Below, in pieces: positions 10,382-22,475 of a DNA stretch of 64,000 nucleotides. A program made the position numbers and the translations under genes. This DNA comes from Rachicladosporium sp. CCFEE 5018 (taxonomy: Eukaryota; Ascomycota; Dothideomycetes; Cladosporiales; Cladosporiaceae), in assembly GCA_002077045.2 (NCBI GenBank), contig KZ111147.1:848037-912036 (forward strand), written 5' to 3'. Position 1 is the first letter of the stretch. Each line of letters starts with the position of its first letter. The notes under the pieces were generated by a model. That model saw nothing but the letters and a program-made list of their open reading frames with translations. It had not been told where the DNA came from and ran no database searches.

Positions 10382-13300
10382 TCAACTCTCGTTAGCCTTC
10401 CTCTGCATCCTACGCATAGCCTCCCGATGCGCCTCATGCAGCGCTCCACTCCTCATAGCTCTGTCCATTCCCCGCTCCCTCCTGTCCCTCTCCTCTCGCT
10501 TCTTCGCTTCCCTCATCTCGGCAACTCGCCTGTCTTCGAGAAGCTGCAACCGCGCTTGCTCCTCGGCTATGTGCGCCTGCTGTACTTGTTGCGGCGACTG
10601 AGCGGGCTGTAGCGAGGACCGCCATTGCGACAGGCGTGCGGACTGCTTTATGGGGTTGACCGAGGTATGGCGGCTGGGCTGGTGGGAGTCGTAGATGACG
10701 GAGGAGTGCGGGTGGATGTTCGATGCAGACGTGGTGCGTTGTGGTGAGAGCGGGTTGGAAGTTCGGCGGACTGCGGAGCGGCGTTGGTTCAAAGTCAAAT
10801 CATCTTCGTTTGTAGGGGAGGCGACACGACCAAGGAGATCTGGTGTCGGACCGCGGGAGAGTGCGGGCTCGGAAGGTGTCGTGATGTTGACGTGGGGGGA
10901 CGAGCCGAGGACGTTGAAGGATGTCGAAGTCGTGCGACGGACAAGGCGCTCGTTGCGTTGTTCCAGGAGGTTAGCGCTGCTCATTGCTGAAGGCGAGCGC
11001 GGGACGTTGTGCGGGTCATTTGCTGCAAGAAGGTCTTCAGCTATAGGCGACTCAATCACAGGCTGGTTGTGTAGTGGAGCGGAGCTGTTGCGCATGCTGA
11101 GGCCGGCGAGCTTCGAGCCGCGCGAGAGGCTGGCTGAGCTGCCGTGGCGATCGATGGACATCTGCGAGTCGCTGCGATTAAAGGCGTAGACCGGCGTAAT
11201 GCTTTGCGAAGATGAGGCTCGCGACATGCTCGGCATGTACTTGTTCAGCTTACTCGGCTTCCTCCCTAGTGTCTCCGAATCCTTGCGTGCAAGCGTCGGT
11301 GGCGGTACTGGTACGGCCGTCGACTGCTGGAGATCCTTTACATCCACAGGTCTGGCAACTTCCACTGGCGCACTGTGATCGACTTGTACACCAGGCTGAT
11401 CTTGCTCTGGTGCTTCTTCAATCTCAGGCGTGTCGGCATCAGCGATGTGCTTCGCCCACTCGTTTGTACGGTAGGTCATTGCGATCTTCGAGAACTTCGG
11501 AGGTAGTTCATCTACTGCGCTTGCCGATACTGATGCCTTATCCGATCCGACTGCCAATATCGGCTCCTTTGCGTCGGACCCATGTGGTGCAACTAGTGAC
11601 TGCTTGCGTGGCCGCGGGACTGCCATGTCGACCGGTGAGATGGGGCCGTCAAGGGCCGTAGGAGGGCGTTCGAGTGCCTCGTCATCGTCGTCCTCCTCTA
11701 AAGCTTCACCGGCGTCCGCACGCCAAGACGATCGTCTCGAGTGGTCATCACGCTCAGCTGAGTGAGCTGGCATCAATCCTTCCGAATCGAAAGCAACGCC
11801 ATTCAGTGAGGGCACCTTTGATTGGCGGTAAGTTGACAGCGCGTCCAGATCTGGTCGATCGTCCGCAGTCGCAGCTATTGAGGACGCTCGGTCAGCATCT
11901 CGCGCATCAGGTGCAGTGCGATTGTGCTCGATGAGCCTCTGGAGAGACAGCGGCTGCACGACGGGCGCACCAGCCTCGGACGTCGCTGTGGCTTTTTCTT
12001 CTACTGCTCTCGATCTGACCGATCCTTCGGCCTCGCCTACAGGCTCTCCGTCGGTCTCATTAGGAAGTCGGAATGGCAGTGGCACCACCAAAGGCGCTCC
12101 TGGTGCGAATCCGGCTGTCGAAGAATTGGCGGTAAATGCATGGTCGTGGGTCGCTACAGACGCGATGCTGTTGCGCTTGGTCGAGTGTTGGGAAACCATC
12201 CCGTCCCCTTCACCAATCAGACCATCTCGCGACTCGCCAGCGGGTCGCTGTACATGTGCACTGCCACTCTGACGAAGTCCAGCGATGCCTGATAGCCGCT
12301 TACTGAATCGATTGGACTGCCTCCGCGGCACATCGGCCATCTCAATCGCATCGACATCGGTCTCGCCGTTCTTGTCGCAGGTCACAACGGACGACCCTAC
12401 ACCGGAGTCTGTGTTTGCGCGTGCTACCGATTTCTCGCCGTACACCGCCTCCCACTCCCTCCTGTCTCGCTCATTGTTGGTTTCGACTTCACGGCCAACA
12501 GCGTGCTCGAGCTCGTCTCGACTCTCCTCATCACGCATCCGCTCGAGCTCTCGCTTGCTCCGGTGCTCCTTGACGACTTTCCAGATTCTGAATTGTGACA
12601 TCAAGCCGAAGAGGAAGACAACTATGGTACACGCTATCTCTACCCGTATACCACGTGTGATGGGGTATGTATTTGTGTTCAGCGGAAATTCGGAGTCGTT
12701 AAGATCTGTAACGGGTCAGCTGCCTGTACTACTGTCTCACTCATCTGCACTTACTCCACAGGTATAGCCAGAATTCCTTCAGTCCAGCTCGGCTGAAGCA
12801 GTCCACTCCCAGTATTGTGATCATGGCTCCAGCGAATGCCGTGCAAGCTATCAGGCCATACGTCCGAGTGTACTGCGAGAACGACAGGGAGAAGCAGACC
12901 AGGCAAAGAACGCCAATTAGTATGCCACGTCCAGCGGTAGATTGGATGATTCCACCAGGCGTGAGCACGAGCAGCCACATTGCCAGGCAGAACCCTCCAA
13001 GTAGACAACCCAGCCCGTCGGTGATCTCTTTGAAAACCACTGACACTGATCCCAAGATCACACCCGTCAACAGCGCAGCGACAAAGTAGGCGCCCTGCAC
13101 TGCATCGCTCACTGGCGGGTTCATAACATATATGATCAGGACTGTAACCGCCAGACTGGCCAGCAGGGCCGTAGAGAGGAAGACCTGGAGCCAGTCATGC
13201 TTGATGCCGATCAAGCAGAGCGCCACACCAGCCAAGATCAGGAAAGCTCCTGCGAGTCCTATAGCTGGCGTGATCTTCGGCTCGATGGGCAATTGGTCTC

Positions 13301-13685
13301 CAGCCGCAGTGGTCGCGTTCGCCGCCACGGCATCTGTGGGTGTTGCGGTCGATGCCGATGATGCAAGCGATGTCGACTGGAACAGCGCGCTCGAGCTAGC
13401 GATATCGCTTGCAGTGCTCGGCGCCGAAGTCGAAATAGCATCGCCGGTCGATCGCGCGCTCGACGAAGCTGCGCTTGCTGCACTCGAGTCTGTAGCTGAG
13501 GAGCCGCTACTCTGCGAACTCGGTTGGGTAGAAGTGCCTCCGGTCGTCGTCTGCGTTGCGGATTGTGTCGATGTCGCATCTACGTTTGTTGTACCCTGCC
13601 GCCGTTGCCAGACTTCCTTGCCTGTGATGCCCTGCGCGCATAGTACCGCAGTGACTAGAGTCGTGGTGACATTCGAGAGCCACAT
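10382..13685 (-). CDS. DUF4203 (TM7SF3/TMEM198-like) seven-helix membrane protein with long disordered tail
   Basis: Exon 1 is 13685-12755, the intron is 12754-12706 (49 nt, GTAAGT...GTTACAG), and exon 2 is 12705-10382, giving 1084 aa. There is an N-terminal signal peptide, then about 100 residues rich in Ser/Thr/Ala, likely O-glycosylated. Seven hydrophobic helices follow (from about 139; the last spans the start of exon 2, VEIACTIVVFLFGLMSQ, followed by FRIWKVVKEHR). The remaining roughly 700 residues are low-complexity and Ser/Pro/Asp-rich, and the C-terminus is a highly charged Arg/Glu helix (EDRRVAEMREAKKREERDRR). The helical core fits the DUF4203 family of fungi. Location is probably plasma membrane or vacuole with the tail cytosolic; function is unknown. 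The splice restores the seventh helix, which supports joining both exons. Confidence 0.85.
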
Positions 13686-13814
13686 GTTGCGCGCCTATGA
13701 AACGTCGTGCCGCATGTGTAGACAGGACCGAGAAACGCCTCTTCTTTCACCCGCATCACAGATCCTTGAGCTATCGCATCAACTCCAATCAAACTCGATT
13801 TCGGAGATTTCCCC

Positions 13815-13914
13815 NNNNNNNNNNNNNNNNNNNNNNNNNNNNNNNNNNNNNNNNNNNNNNNNNNNNNNNNNNNNNNNNNNNNNNNNNNNNNNNNNNNNNN
13901 NNNNNNNNNNNNNN
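13815..13914. other. Assembly gap (100 N)
   Basis: 100 placeholder bases between two copies of the same block. The left side is the block's right end and the right side is the block's left end, as expected if two overlapping contigs were chained. Confidence 0.99.
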
Positions 13915-14366
13915 TGAGGTATTTGGGGTGGTTGAAGGTTGTTTTGTCGAAGACGAAGATGTAGCTTAGGGTTGCGCAGGTGAAGTAGATTAGAGAGCCG
14001 AAGAGCCTGGGGTTCCTGTTAGTTGAGAGGTCGTTGTCTAGATTTGGAAGAGCGATCCCACCATGTGATCATATACAAGCTCACGAATTGGCGATATATG
14101 CTGTCCCGATCCCATTGGCTCTGATATGCGTATTGACTCGGTTGTACGCTCAAGTATTGGCTCGCTGGCTCGAACTGCCATGTACTCCTCGACCCGCCCA
14201 GCCCGCCGAGCTGTTGTGCATAGGTCTCATTATCGTAGCCCTTAAAGCCAGCGGCCAACGTGCTGACAGGATTGAAGACCGAGAATGAGGTTGGCGCACT
14301 TGGTAGGACTGTGGCGTAGAGTCGATCGAAGAAGAATGTATCCGCAAGCTCGAGAACGACGTCCAT
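13915..14366 (-). CDS. ERG3: ERG3 5' part, truncated by gap
   Basis: Exon 1 is 14366-14077, the intron is 14076-14016, and exon 2 is cut at 13915. It encodes only the first 130 or so residues of the C-5 sterol desaturase described at 5530-6697, before any histidine box. The cut coincides with a contig end, so this is an assembly edge and not evidence for a broken ERG3 gene in the organism. Confidence 0.85.
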
Positions 14367-15007
14367 GGTGCAGGTATTGGTTGCCCGCAAGCTTATCCAG
14401 ATGCTATGTGGTCTGCCCGCGATTGCGGTGAGGTGTGATCGTGCTGTCGCTGTTACTTGTCGTCTCTCCCAATGGTACAAGCTGTAGACCAATCTTAAGA
14501 TCCTAGTGTCGCGATTCTCCCAAGTTGATGCGATATGCACAGGAAAGACTCCAGAACGCCGTGAACGCCTCCCAGGTATGAGCTTATTAACATACCGAGC
14601 TCCACACAAAACCGTACGACTTCGAGCACAATTTGAAGTGGGTCCTGCATCTGCAGCGCCATGCAGGGTCTGCCATGCGACTTCCGATTCGCTGAGATAA
14701 ATGATTAAGCTTCTTCGCCTGGAGAAACGTGCCAGCGGAGTTCACTCCCCTGCAGGATCTGATAACGATGAGCGAGGCATGATAATCGATGTCTGTTGTA
14801 GCACGGCTGTCACACGAGAGGCATCATCGTTCTCATAGCAGCTGCTGTACTTTCGCTACATGTCTACACTCGTTCGCCGTTGCTCCCCAGCATCAGTATC
14901 GTGACTCGCCCGCTCGCTCAGCGTACGCCATGCCGTCGCCACTACGCTATGCCAAACTCCCGCTCCCAAACACATAGCATCTCATCATGAATCCCAGAGC
15001 ACCAAGC
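14367..15007. other. ERG3 upstream region (second copy)
   Basis: Same sequence as 6698-7338. No gene seen. Confidence 0.5.
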
Positions 15008-17194
15008 TCATGGATACCTCTCCCGCCACCCCTGGCCATTGCTCGCGCTCGCACTCCCACTCGCACTACCGCTAGCACCCGATCCATTGTAGGGCAATCT
15101 CAGCCCTCCATTCGCTTGCTGTCCACTAGCGCTCCCACGCCCAGGATTCCAAGCAGGCCTGAATCCCATGGCCGGAGGCGTCGTCTGATCCGCAAACCCA
15201 TTGTACGCCTCACTATCCTGCCTCCCTGGACTAGCGCTAGGTCTCGGTGGCGCACCGAAGGCCGTGGAGCTAGGACTGGGTCCGCCGAAAGTCCCGGGTT
15301 GCGCGGGGGGCGACATGGACATGTCGACGTTGAATCCGGTAGGCGTGCGGGGTGGCTGGGGTGGCGCATGGAAGGAGGAGGTAGACGTAGATCGTTGCGC
15401 GGGCTCAGCGGGGCGCTGCGCGAAGATCGAGGGTCGTGGCAGTTCTGGAGTTGGAGCGGAAGTGGCGTACGATCGTGAGCTTAGTAGCGGCGCCGAATTG
15501 CTCGTCTGGACCCGCTTGGCAGGTCGAGGCGGCTCATCTTCGTCCGATAGTGTGAGGTCGATCACAGCCGATGGTCTCTTCTGCCCCGCGACTCGCTGGG
15601 CAGAGGCAACAGACTGGGCGACGCTTGGCTCACGAGACGACAGTGGCGGGGTGTTTAGATTTGGCTGACCGAACGGTGGCTCGCCCCAGCTGGTCGGAAA
15701 GTTGGGTTTCGCGGTTGGTCCATTTGGGGTGTCGTCCAAGTTTATGATCGAATCATCGTCGAAGTCATCATCGTATGATGCTCGCTTTTCGCCACGTGCT
15801 TGATTACTCTTCCCCTTGTCTTCGTCGTCTTCTTCCACCCGCCAGGTGCCGTCTGGCTCAATGGTGACTTGCTCGATGGATGACGCCGTGGTTGATAAGA
15901 TCTCCTCAAAGTACTTGTCCACGCACAAGCTCTCGAAGCTGACCATCTTGCTGCAGATTGGGCAGCTCCAGGTCGGTGCTTGCTCCTGCAGTAGCATGAA
16001 GTACCCTCCATCAAAGCACTGATTGTGATGACACACTGTCGAGCGAATGGGTATCCTGATCCGCGTCGTCAACACAGGATCCTTGAGCGACATCTTCGAA
16101 CTCATCGCCGCGATGTCAGGGTCAGCATTCGCCTGCTTCATCTCATCAATAACCTTCTGCTTCGATATCACTCTTGCGGTCCTAATGCGTTGTGTGAGTT
16201 CCTCGGCAGTCCGAGATTTGACCAGATGTACCGTGAAGGCGTAGCGTTTTGAAGTCAGTGCATAGCATATAGACAGCTGATTTCCATACCCTGCCACCTT
16301 GCGCACCCAGTCGGTGATGTCTGCAGGCTTCGTTGAACCAGGCTTGTTTTTCAGCCCCTTTGAAGTTGCCCTTAACATCATCGCTGTTGAGCTTCACCTC
16401 AAGCTGGTTCGGGAAGGCGATGTCGAGGCGTGACCAGGCGGCTATGTCGGATGTTTGACCGCAGTAGATGAGTAGTCTCATGCTGGAGTCTTCCTTCAGT
16501 CGCCGAGCTTGCTCGTCTGACAGCGTAATATTCACGCGAACAGTGTGTCGGTTCTGCGGCATCTCTGCACCTGCTTCAGCATCTCGTAAGTGGGTCACTA
16601 GAAGGGGTGAAGGAAATGGCGTATCTACCTGGAAGATCTTGCTGTCTGAGTATGACGTCTTGGAACTCGTAGAATGGACTGGCCTTGAACTCCACTGTCC
16701 AGTCGTCAGTGCGCTCTCGTACATGTAAACGATCATACTTCACTCACTCCGTGCTGCTGGTGGTCTTGCGCCACCAGGCGCCATGCCGTGCGATGCGCTG
16801 GTGGTCGATGTGGAAGCTCCAGGTGGCGGAGCAGCACCCTGATTTCTGACGCGGTAGTACAGCTTATCCAGTCCAACGGGGTCGCCCTTCTGCACGAAGC
16901 TGTCCGCCACTGCATACACAGAATGTCAGCCCATGGTCCGATATACCTGTGGTGAAGTCGGATCGCAATCTGAGATCGCGACCAGTTGCCTGATGACTAC
17001 CCCACATCTTCCCATTCAATCGGGAGGGATATCGCCTTACCATCGATCACTCGTTGCTGCAGTATGGCCTTTGTCCCCGATACTTGCTGGCCATAGGCTT
17101 TGCAAATGTCCTTCAATATGGGGTTGAGCAGCTGTTTGATGTGGGCCTCTACGCTGCGCCTTTTCTCAATCATCTGATGTCCCCCGGACGCCAT
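15008..17194 (-). CDS. SIZ1: SIZ/PIAS-type SUMO E3 ligase (second copy, same frameshift)
   Basis: Exons are 17194-17041, 16909-16748, 16694-16629 and 16570-15008. It is the same sequence as the gene at 7339-9525 and has the same SAP, PINIT and SP-RING parts. The excess base in the PINIT domain is again present, at the C run 16355-16358. Because the block is probably one collapsed sequence placed several times, this is not independent confirmation of the frameshift. Confidence 0.8.
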
Positions 17195-18050
17195 GCTCTT
17201 GTTCGCGCGCAAGGCGCAGTATAGGTGGTGGTGTCGTCAGTCGTGGAAGATGGCGGTTGGCTTTCGATTGCGGAGATGTTTGTGTCGCTGCGGTGACTTG
17301 GTGTTGGCTAAAACCCTATTTGCACAACGATTCCTTCGCCGGTGATATCACGAGGAAGGCACGACTGAGGGTGTGGGTTGGTGAGTGATGCGGCAGTAGT
17401 GAGGATGCACGGCAAGGCTTTCTTGTGCACATGCTCACGTTGTCTGCTCAGCGCGAAGTCCCAGCAGCCTCAGCACAGCATATACCTTATACATGAAAGC
17501 ATGTGAAAGCACGATGCGCCTGCTGTTTGCACCTGCCGCGTCGTCTACACTATATCATGATCCGTGACTTCACAATCGACGGCTGCAGTCCAGACCTCGC
17601 CAAGGCATGATGTTGGAAGATCGAGGTGCATAATCGTTATCGAGCTAGCGCGTCCCATTCGATCGGGTCTTTGCCTTCTTTGCCTGACAGCTCACCTGCG
17701 CATTCGCAAGATGCATTTTGGTCTAAGCTGCAGCAATTCTTTGTCTCACGAATTATCACACATTATGTACCGCAAGCTCGCCTACAATCGCAAAATCAGA
17801 AGGGTATCGCGCTCTCTGTGATATACCACTCCAGCCACCTCTTCCATCTCCAACGCTTTGACTACGCACACCCCTTTTAGTTCTATGCCAGATCCTGTCA
17901 TATATCATCCAGTACCCTCGGTTCCGACCTGCCCCATCCTGTACAATCTGAGGCCCATTCAAGTTCCGAACCCGTGGAAAACCACCAGATACGTGCCACC
18001 TTAGTACCGTCGCCCATGCGATTCGAGAATCCAGTCCCAGCAGCCCTTCA
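17195..18050. other. Intergenic region upstream of SIZ/PIAS (second copy)
   Basis: Same as 9526-10381. No gene seen. Confidence 0.5.
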
Positions 18051-21000
18051 TCAACTCTCGTTAGCCTTCCTCTGCATCCTACGCATAGCCTCCCGATGCG
18101 CCTCATGCAGCGCTCCACTCCTCATAGCTCTGTCCATTCCCCGCTCCCTCCTGTCCCTCTCCTCTCGCTTCTTCGCTTCCCTCATCTCGGCAACTCGCCT
18201 GTCTTCGAGAAGCTGCAACCGCGCTTGCTCCTCGGCTATGTGCGCCTGCTGTACTTGTTGCGGCGACTGAGCGGGCTGTAGCGAGGACCGCCATTGCGAC
18301 AGGCGTGCGGACTGCTTTATGGGGTTGACCGAGGTATGGCGGCTGGGCTGGTGGGAGTCGTAGATGACGGAGGAGTGCGGGTGGATGTTCGATGCAGACG
18401 TGGTGCGTTGTGGTGAGAGCGGGTTGGAAGTTCGGCGGACTGCGGAGCGGCGTTGGTTCAAAGTCAAATCATCTTCGTTTGTAGGGGAGGCGACACGACC
18501 AAGGAGATCTGGTGTCGGACCGCGGGAGAGTGCGGGCTCGGAAGGTGTCGTGATGTTGACGTGGGGGGACGAGCCGAGGACGTTGAAGGATGTCGAAGTC
18601 GTGCGACGGACAAGGCGCTCGTTGCGTTGTTCCAGGAGGTTAGCGCTGCTCATTGCTGAAGGCGAGCGCGGGACGTTGTGCGGGTCATTTGCTGCAAGAA
18701 GGTCTTCAGCTATAGGCGACTCAATCACAGGCTGGTTGTGTAGTGGAGCGGAGCTGTTGCGCATGCTGAGGCCGGCGAGCTTCGAGCCGCGCGAGAGGCT
18801 GGCTGAGCTGCCGTGGCGATCGATGGACATCTGCGAGTCGCTGCGATTAAAGGCGTAGACCGGCGTAATGCTTTGCGAAGATGAGGCTCGCGACATGCTC
18901 GGCATGTACTTGTTCAGCTTACTCGGCTTCCTCCCTAGTGTCTCCGAATCCTTGCGTGCAAGCGTCGGTGGCGGTACTGGTACGGCCGTCGACTGCTGGA
19001 GATCCTTTACATCCACAGGTCTGGCAACTTCCACTGGCGCACTGTGATCGACTTGTACACCAGGCTGATCTTGCTCTGGTGCTTCTTCAATCTCAGGCGT
19101 GTCGGCATCAGCGATGTGCTTCGCCCACTCGTTTGTACGGTAGGTCATTGCGATCTTCGAGAACTTCGGAGGTAGTTCATCTACTGCGCTTGCCGATACT
19201 GATGCCTTATCCGATCCGACTGCCAATATCGGCTCCTTTGCGTCGGACCCATGTGGTGCAACTAGTGACTGCTTGCGTGGCCGCGGGACTGCCATGTCGA
19301 CCGGTGAGATGGGGCCGTCAAGGGCCGTAGGAGGGCGTTCGAGTGCCTCGTCATCGTCGTCCTCCTCTAAAGCTTCACCGGCGTCCGCACGCCAAGACGA
19401 TCGTCTCGAGTGGTCATCACGCTCAGCTGAGTGAGCTGGCATCAATCCTTCCGAATCGAAAGCAACGCCATTCAGTGAGGGCACCTTTGATTGGCGGTAA
19501 GTTGACAGCGCGTCCAGATCTGGTCGATCGTCCGCAGTCGCAGCTATTGAGGACGCTCGGTCAGCATCTCGCGCATCAGGTGCAGTGCGATTGTGCTCGA
19601 TGAGCCTCTGGAGAGACAGCGGCTGCACGACGGGCGCACCAGCCTCGGACGTCGCTGTGGCTTTTTCTTCTACTGCTCTCGATCTGACCGATCCTTCGGC
19701 CTCGCCTACAGGCTCTCCGTCGGTCTCATTAGGAAGTCGGAATGGCAGTGGCACCACCAAAGGCGCTCCTGGTGCGAATCCGGCTGTCGAAGAATTGGCG
19801 GTAAATGCATGGTCGTGGGTCGCTACAGACGCGATGCTGTTGCGCTTGGTCGAGTGTTGGGAAACCATCCCGTCCCCTTCACCAATCAGACCATCTCGCG
19901 ACTCGCCAGCGGGTCGCTGTACATGTGCACTGCCACTCTGACGAAGTCCAGCGATGCCTGATAGCCGCTTACTGAATCGATTGGACTGCCTCCGCGGCAC
20001 ATCGGCCATCTCAATCGCATCGACATCGGTCTCGCCGTTCTTGTCGCAGGTCACAACGGACGACCCTACACCGGAGTCTGTGTTTGCGCGTGCTACCGAT
20101 TTCTCGCCGTACACCGCCTCCCACTCCCTCCTGTCTCGCTCATTGTTGGTTTCGACTTCACGGCCAACAGCGTGCTCGAGCTCGTCTCGACTCTCCTCAT
20201 CACGCATCCGCTCGAGCTCTCGCTTGCTCCGGTGCTCCTTGACGACTTTCCAGATTCTGAATTGTGACATCAAGCCGAAGAGGAAGACAACTATGGTACA
20301 CGCTATCTCTACCCGTATACCACGTGTGATGGGGTATGTATTTGTGTTCAGCGGAAATTCGGAGTCGTTAAGATCTGTAACGGGTCAGCTGCCTGTACTA
20401 CTGTCTCACTCATCTGCACTTACTCCACAGGTATAGCCAGAATTCCTTCAGTCCAGCTCGGCTGAAGCAGTCCACTCCCAGTATTGTGATCATGGCTCCA
20501 GCGAATGCCGTGCAAGCTATCAGGCCATACGTCCGAGTGTACTGCGAGAACGACAGGGAGAAGCAGACCAGGCAAAGAACGCCAATTAGTATGCCACGTC
20601 CAGCGGTAGATTGGATGATTCCACCAGGCGTGAGCACGAGCAGCCACATTGCCAGGCAGAACCCTCCAAGTAGACAACCCAGCCCGTCGGTGATCTCTTT
20701 GAAAACCACTGACACTGATCCCAAGATCACACCCGTCAACAGCGCAGCGACAAAGTAGGCGCCCTGCACTGCATCGCTCACTGGCGGGTTCATAACATAT
20801 ATGATCAGGACTGTAACCGCCAGACTGGCCAGCAGGGCCGTAGAGAGGAAGACCTGGAGCCAGTCATGCTTGATGCCGATCAAGCAGAGCGCCACACCAG
20901 CCAAGATCAGGAAAGCTCCTGCGAGTCCTATAGCTGGCGTGATCTTCGGCTCGATGGGCAATTGGTCTCCAGCCGCAGTGGTCGCGTTCGCCGCCACGGC

Positions 21001-21354
21001 ATCTGTGGGTGTTGCGGTCGATGCCGATGATGCAAGCGATGTCGACTGGAACAGCGCGCTCGAGCTAGCGATATCGCTTGCAGTGCTCGGCGCCGAAGTC
21101 GAAATAGCATCGCCGGTCGATCGCGCGCTCGACGAAGCTGCGCTTGCTGCACTTGAGTCTGTAGCTGAGGAGCCGCTACTCTGCGAACTCGGTTGGGTAG
21201 AAGTGCCTCCGGTCGTCGTCTGCGTTGCGGATTGTGTCGATGTCGCATCTACGTTTGTTGTACCCTGCCGCCGTTGCCAGACTTCCTTGCCTGTGATGCC
21301 CTGCGCGCATAGTAGCGCAGTGACTAGAGTCGTGGTGACATTCGAGAGCCACAT
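18051..21354 (-). CDS. DUF4203 membrane protein (second full copy)
   Basis: Exon 1 is 21354-20424, the intron is 20423-20375, and exon 2 is 20374-18051, giving 1084 aa. It matches the protein at 10382-13685 except for Val to Leu in the signal peptide (VTALLC against VTAVLC) and a silent change in the Ser/Thr-rich part. In this contig the gene is followed, on the same strand and upstream, by NADH kinase. That defines its real neighbour. Confidence 0.85.
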
Positions 21355-22475
21355 GTTGCGCGCCTATGAAACGTCGTGCCGCATGTGTAGACAGGACCGA
21401 GAAACGCCTCTTCTTTCACCCGCATCACAGATCCTTGAGCTATCGCATCAACTCCAATCAAACTCGATTTCGGAGATTTCCCCAGTTAATCCGTAATGTC
21501 CAAAGAAGCCGACAGAAGTCAAGGAAGATGCATGTGAGGGAGGGTACGGAAGGAACGCGTTCGTGGTCTGACCGACAGATCGACCTTACCATTATCGACA
21601 TGCCACTGCCGGCGCCAATGCGCGCGCAGAGGGCTGGGTTCACGCGCCGTTGGACCACCAGCCGCGTCCTGCGGGTATACCATCGGAGAAGGGTCCTGAC
21701 GACCAACCACACAGCACAACGGTGCATGCACGAACTCAAAGCAAAGTACCCGAGAAGTCAAAGAACTCTCTGCGCGTCGCGAGATTGCAGCGTGGAGCTT
21801 GCGCGACACGCGTTGCCTACTGCCCGCGGCGGTGGAGCCACTGACCGGAAGTCACAGTCTGTTTCGAGAATATTGTCAGCATTGGGCTTCCTTGGTCCCT
21901 GTGTGAATCTCAGGGATCCGAGGGCCAAGCGCCTGCGTGCCGGCAAATCACTCAGACGAACTCTCCGAAGGTGATGTGATAGGCTGTGCATGCACCTGCA
22001 TCCGAGATCTTCAAATGCGGAGTTGAGGTTGGCTGCAGCTTATCCTTTGTGCGCCGCATGAGCGAGATCGTTGTCTCCCTTGGTCATGAACCACTTGAGA
22101 ACACACCATCATCATCCTCGTGTAAGGCTGATGATTTCTGTGCGCAACTCGCCCATCTGCCCCTTGTGTCGCGATGTCAGCCACCCGTGAAAACGGTTCC
22201 TCTGGCAATAGCGTGATCAAGCGAGATGAAGTGGTGTTAGGCTCGAAAACGGCGAACTGGGTGCCGAGCGGCCCGGGCTCCACTGGCTGTTCTCAGGGCT
22301 GACAGGCTGGGCAAGCCAACTATTACTGTACCCTGCTATCGTCGAGGCCAATACGATATGGAGCGTATCAAGCCTCAAGACAATTGACGTGGGCGACCAA
22401 CAGATTCGTTGTGATATTGATGTGATCAGAAGAGTGCTGTGACTTGTCTCGGGGATTGTATCCCTAGAAACAGTG
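21355..22475. other. Intergenic region upstream of DUF4203 gene
   Basis: 1.1 kb between the DUF4203 start and the NADH kinase stop. The block ends at 21483. From 21484 the sequence has a diverged counterpart at 60531-61524, nearly identical at first and then increasingly different. A plus-strand open frame at 21366-21974 is present in both copies, but its C-terminal part is not conserved in protein sequence, so I do not call it a gene. Confidence 0.55.

Larger units (their letters stand above)
6246..13814. repeat. 7,569-bp repeated block, copy in contig 2
   Basis: This runs from TGAGGTATTTGGGG in ERG3 exon 2 to GGAGATTTCCCC upstream of the DUF4203 gene. The same block recurs at 13915-21483 (offset 7669) and 52962-60530 (offset 46716). 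Here the left side is continuous with ERG3, while the right side ends at an N gap. Translated products inside the block are identical between copies except for a few substitutions close to the right end. There are no terminal inverted repeats and no transposase, so it is not a mobile element. Confidence 0.95.
13915..21483. repeat. 7,569-bp repeated block, copy in contig 3
   Basis: Same block as 6246-13814 at offset 7669. Substitutions noted relative to that copy: T at 21154 and G at 21315, both near the right end, and otherwise none in the parts I compared. Its left side starts directly at the gap. Its right side continues into unique sequence (NADH kinase and beyond), so contig 3 gives the right-hand context that contig 2 lacks. 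Confidence 0.95.

Noticed and set aside
10695..12292. Several long plus-strand frames opposite the DUF4203 tail (also in the other copies)
   Set aside because: Antisense shadows of a long GC-rich open exon; no conserved domain.
6246..13814. Repeated block as a transposon or composite mobile element
   Set aside because: It starts in the middle of ERG3, contains only housekeeping genes, and has no terminal repeats or transposase.
13915..14366. ERG3 fragment as a pseudogene (also 52962-53413)
   Set aside because: The truncation is exactly at a contig edge and the sequence is identical to the intact gene.
21366..21974. Plus-strand open frame (202 codons) upstream of the DUF4203 gene, also seen at 60413-61072
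   Set aside because: It starts inside the DUF4203 5' region and its downstream half is not conserved between the two versions; composition looks like non-coding DNA read by chance.
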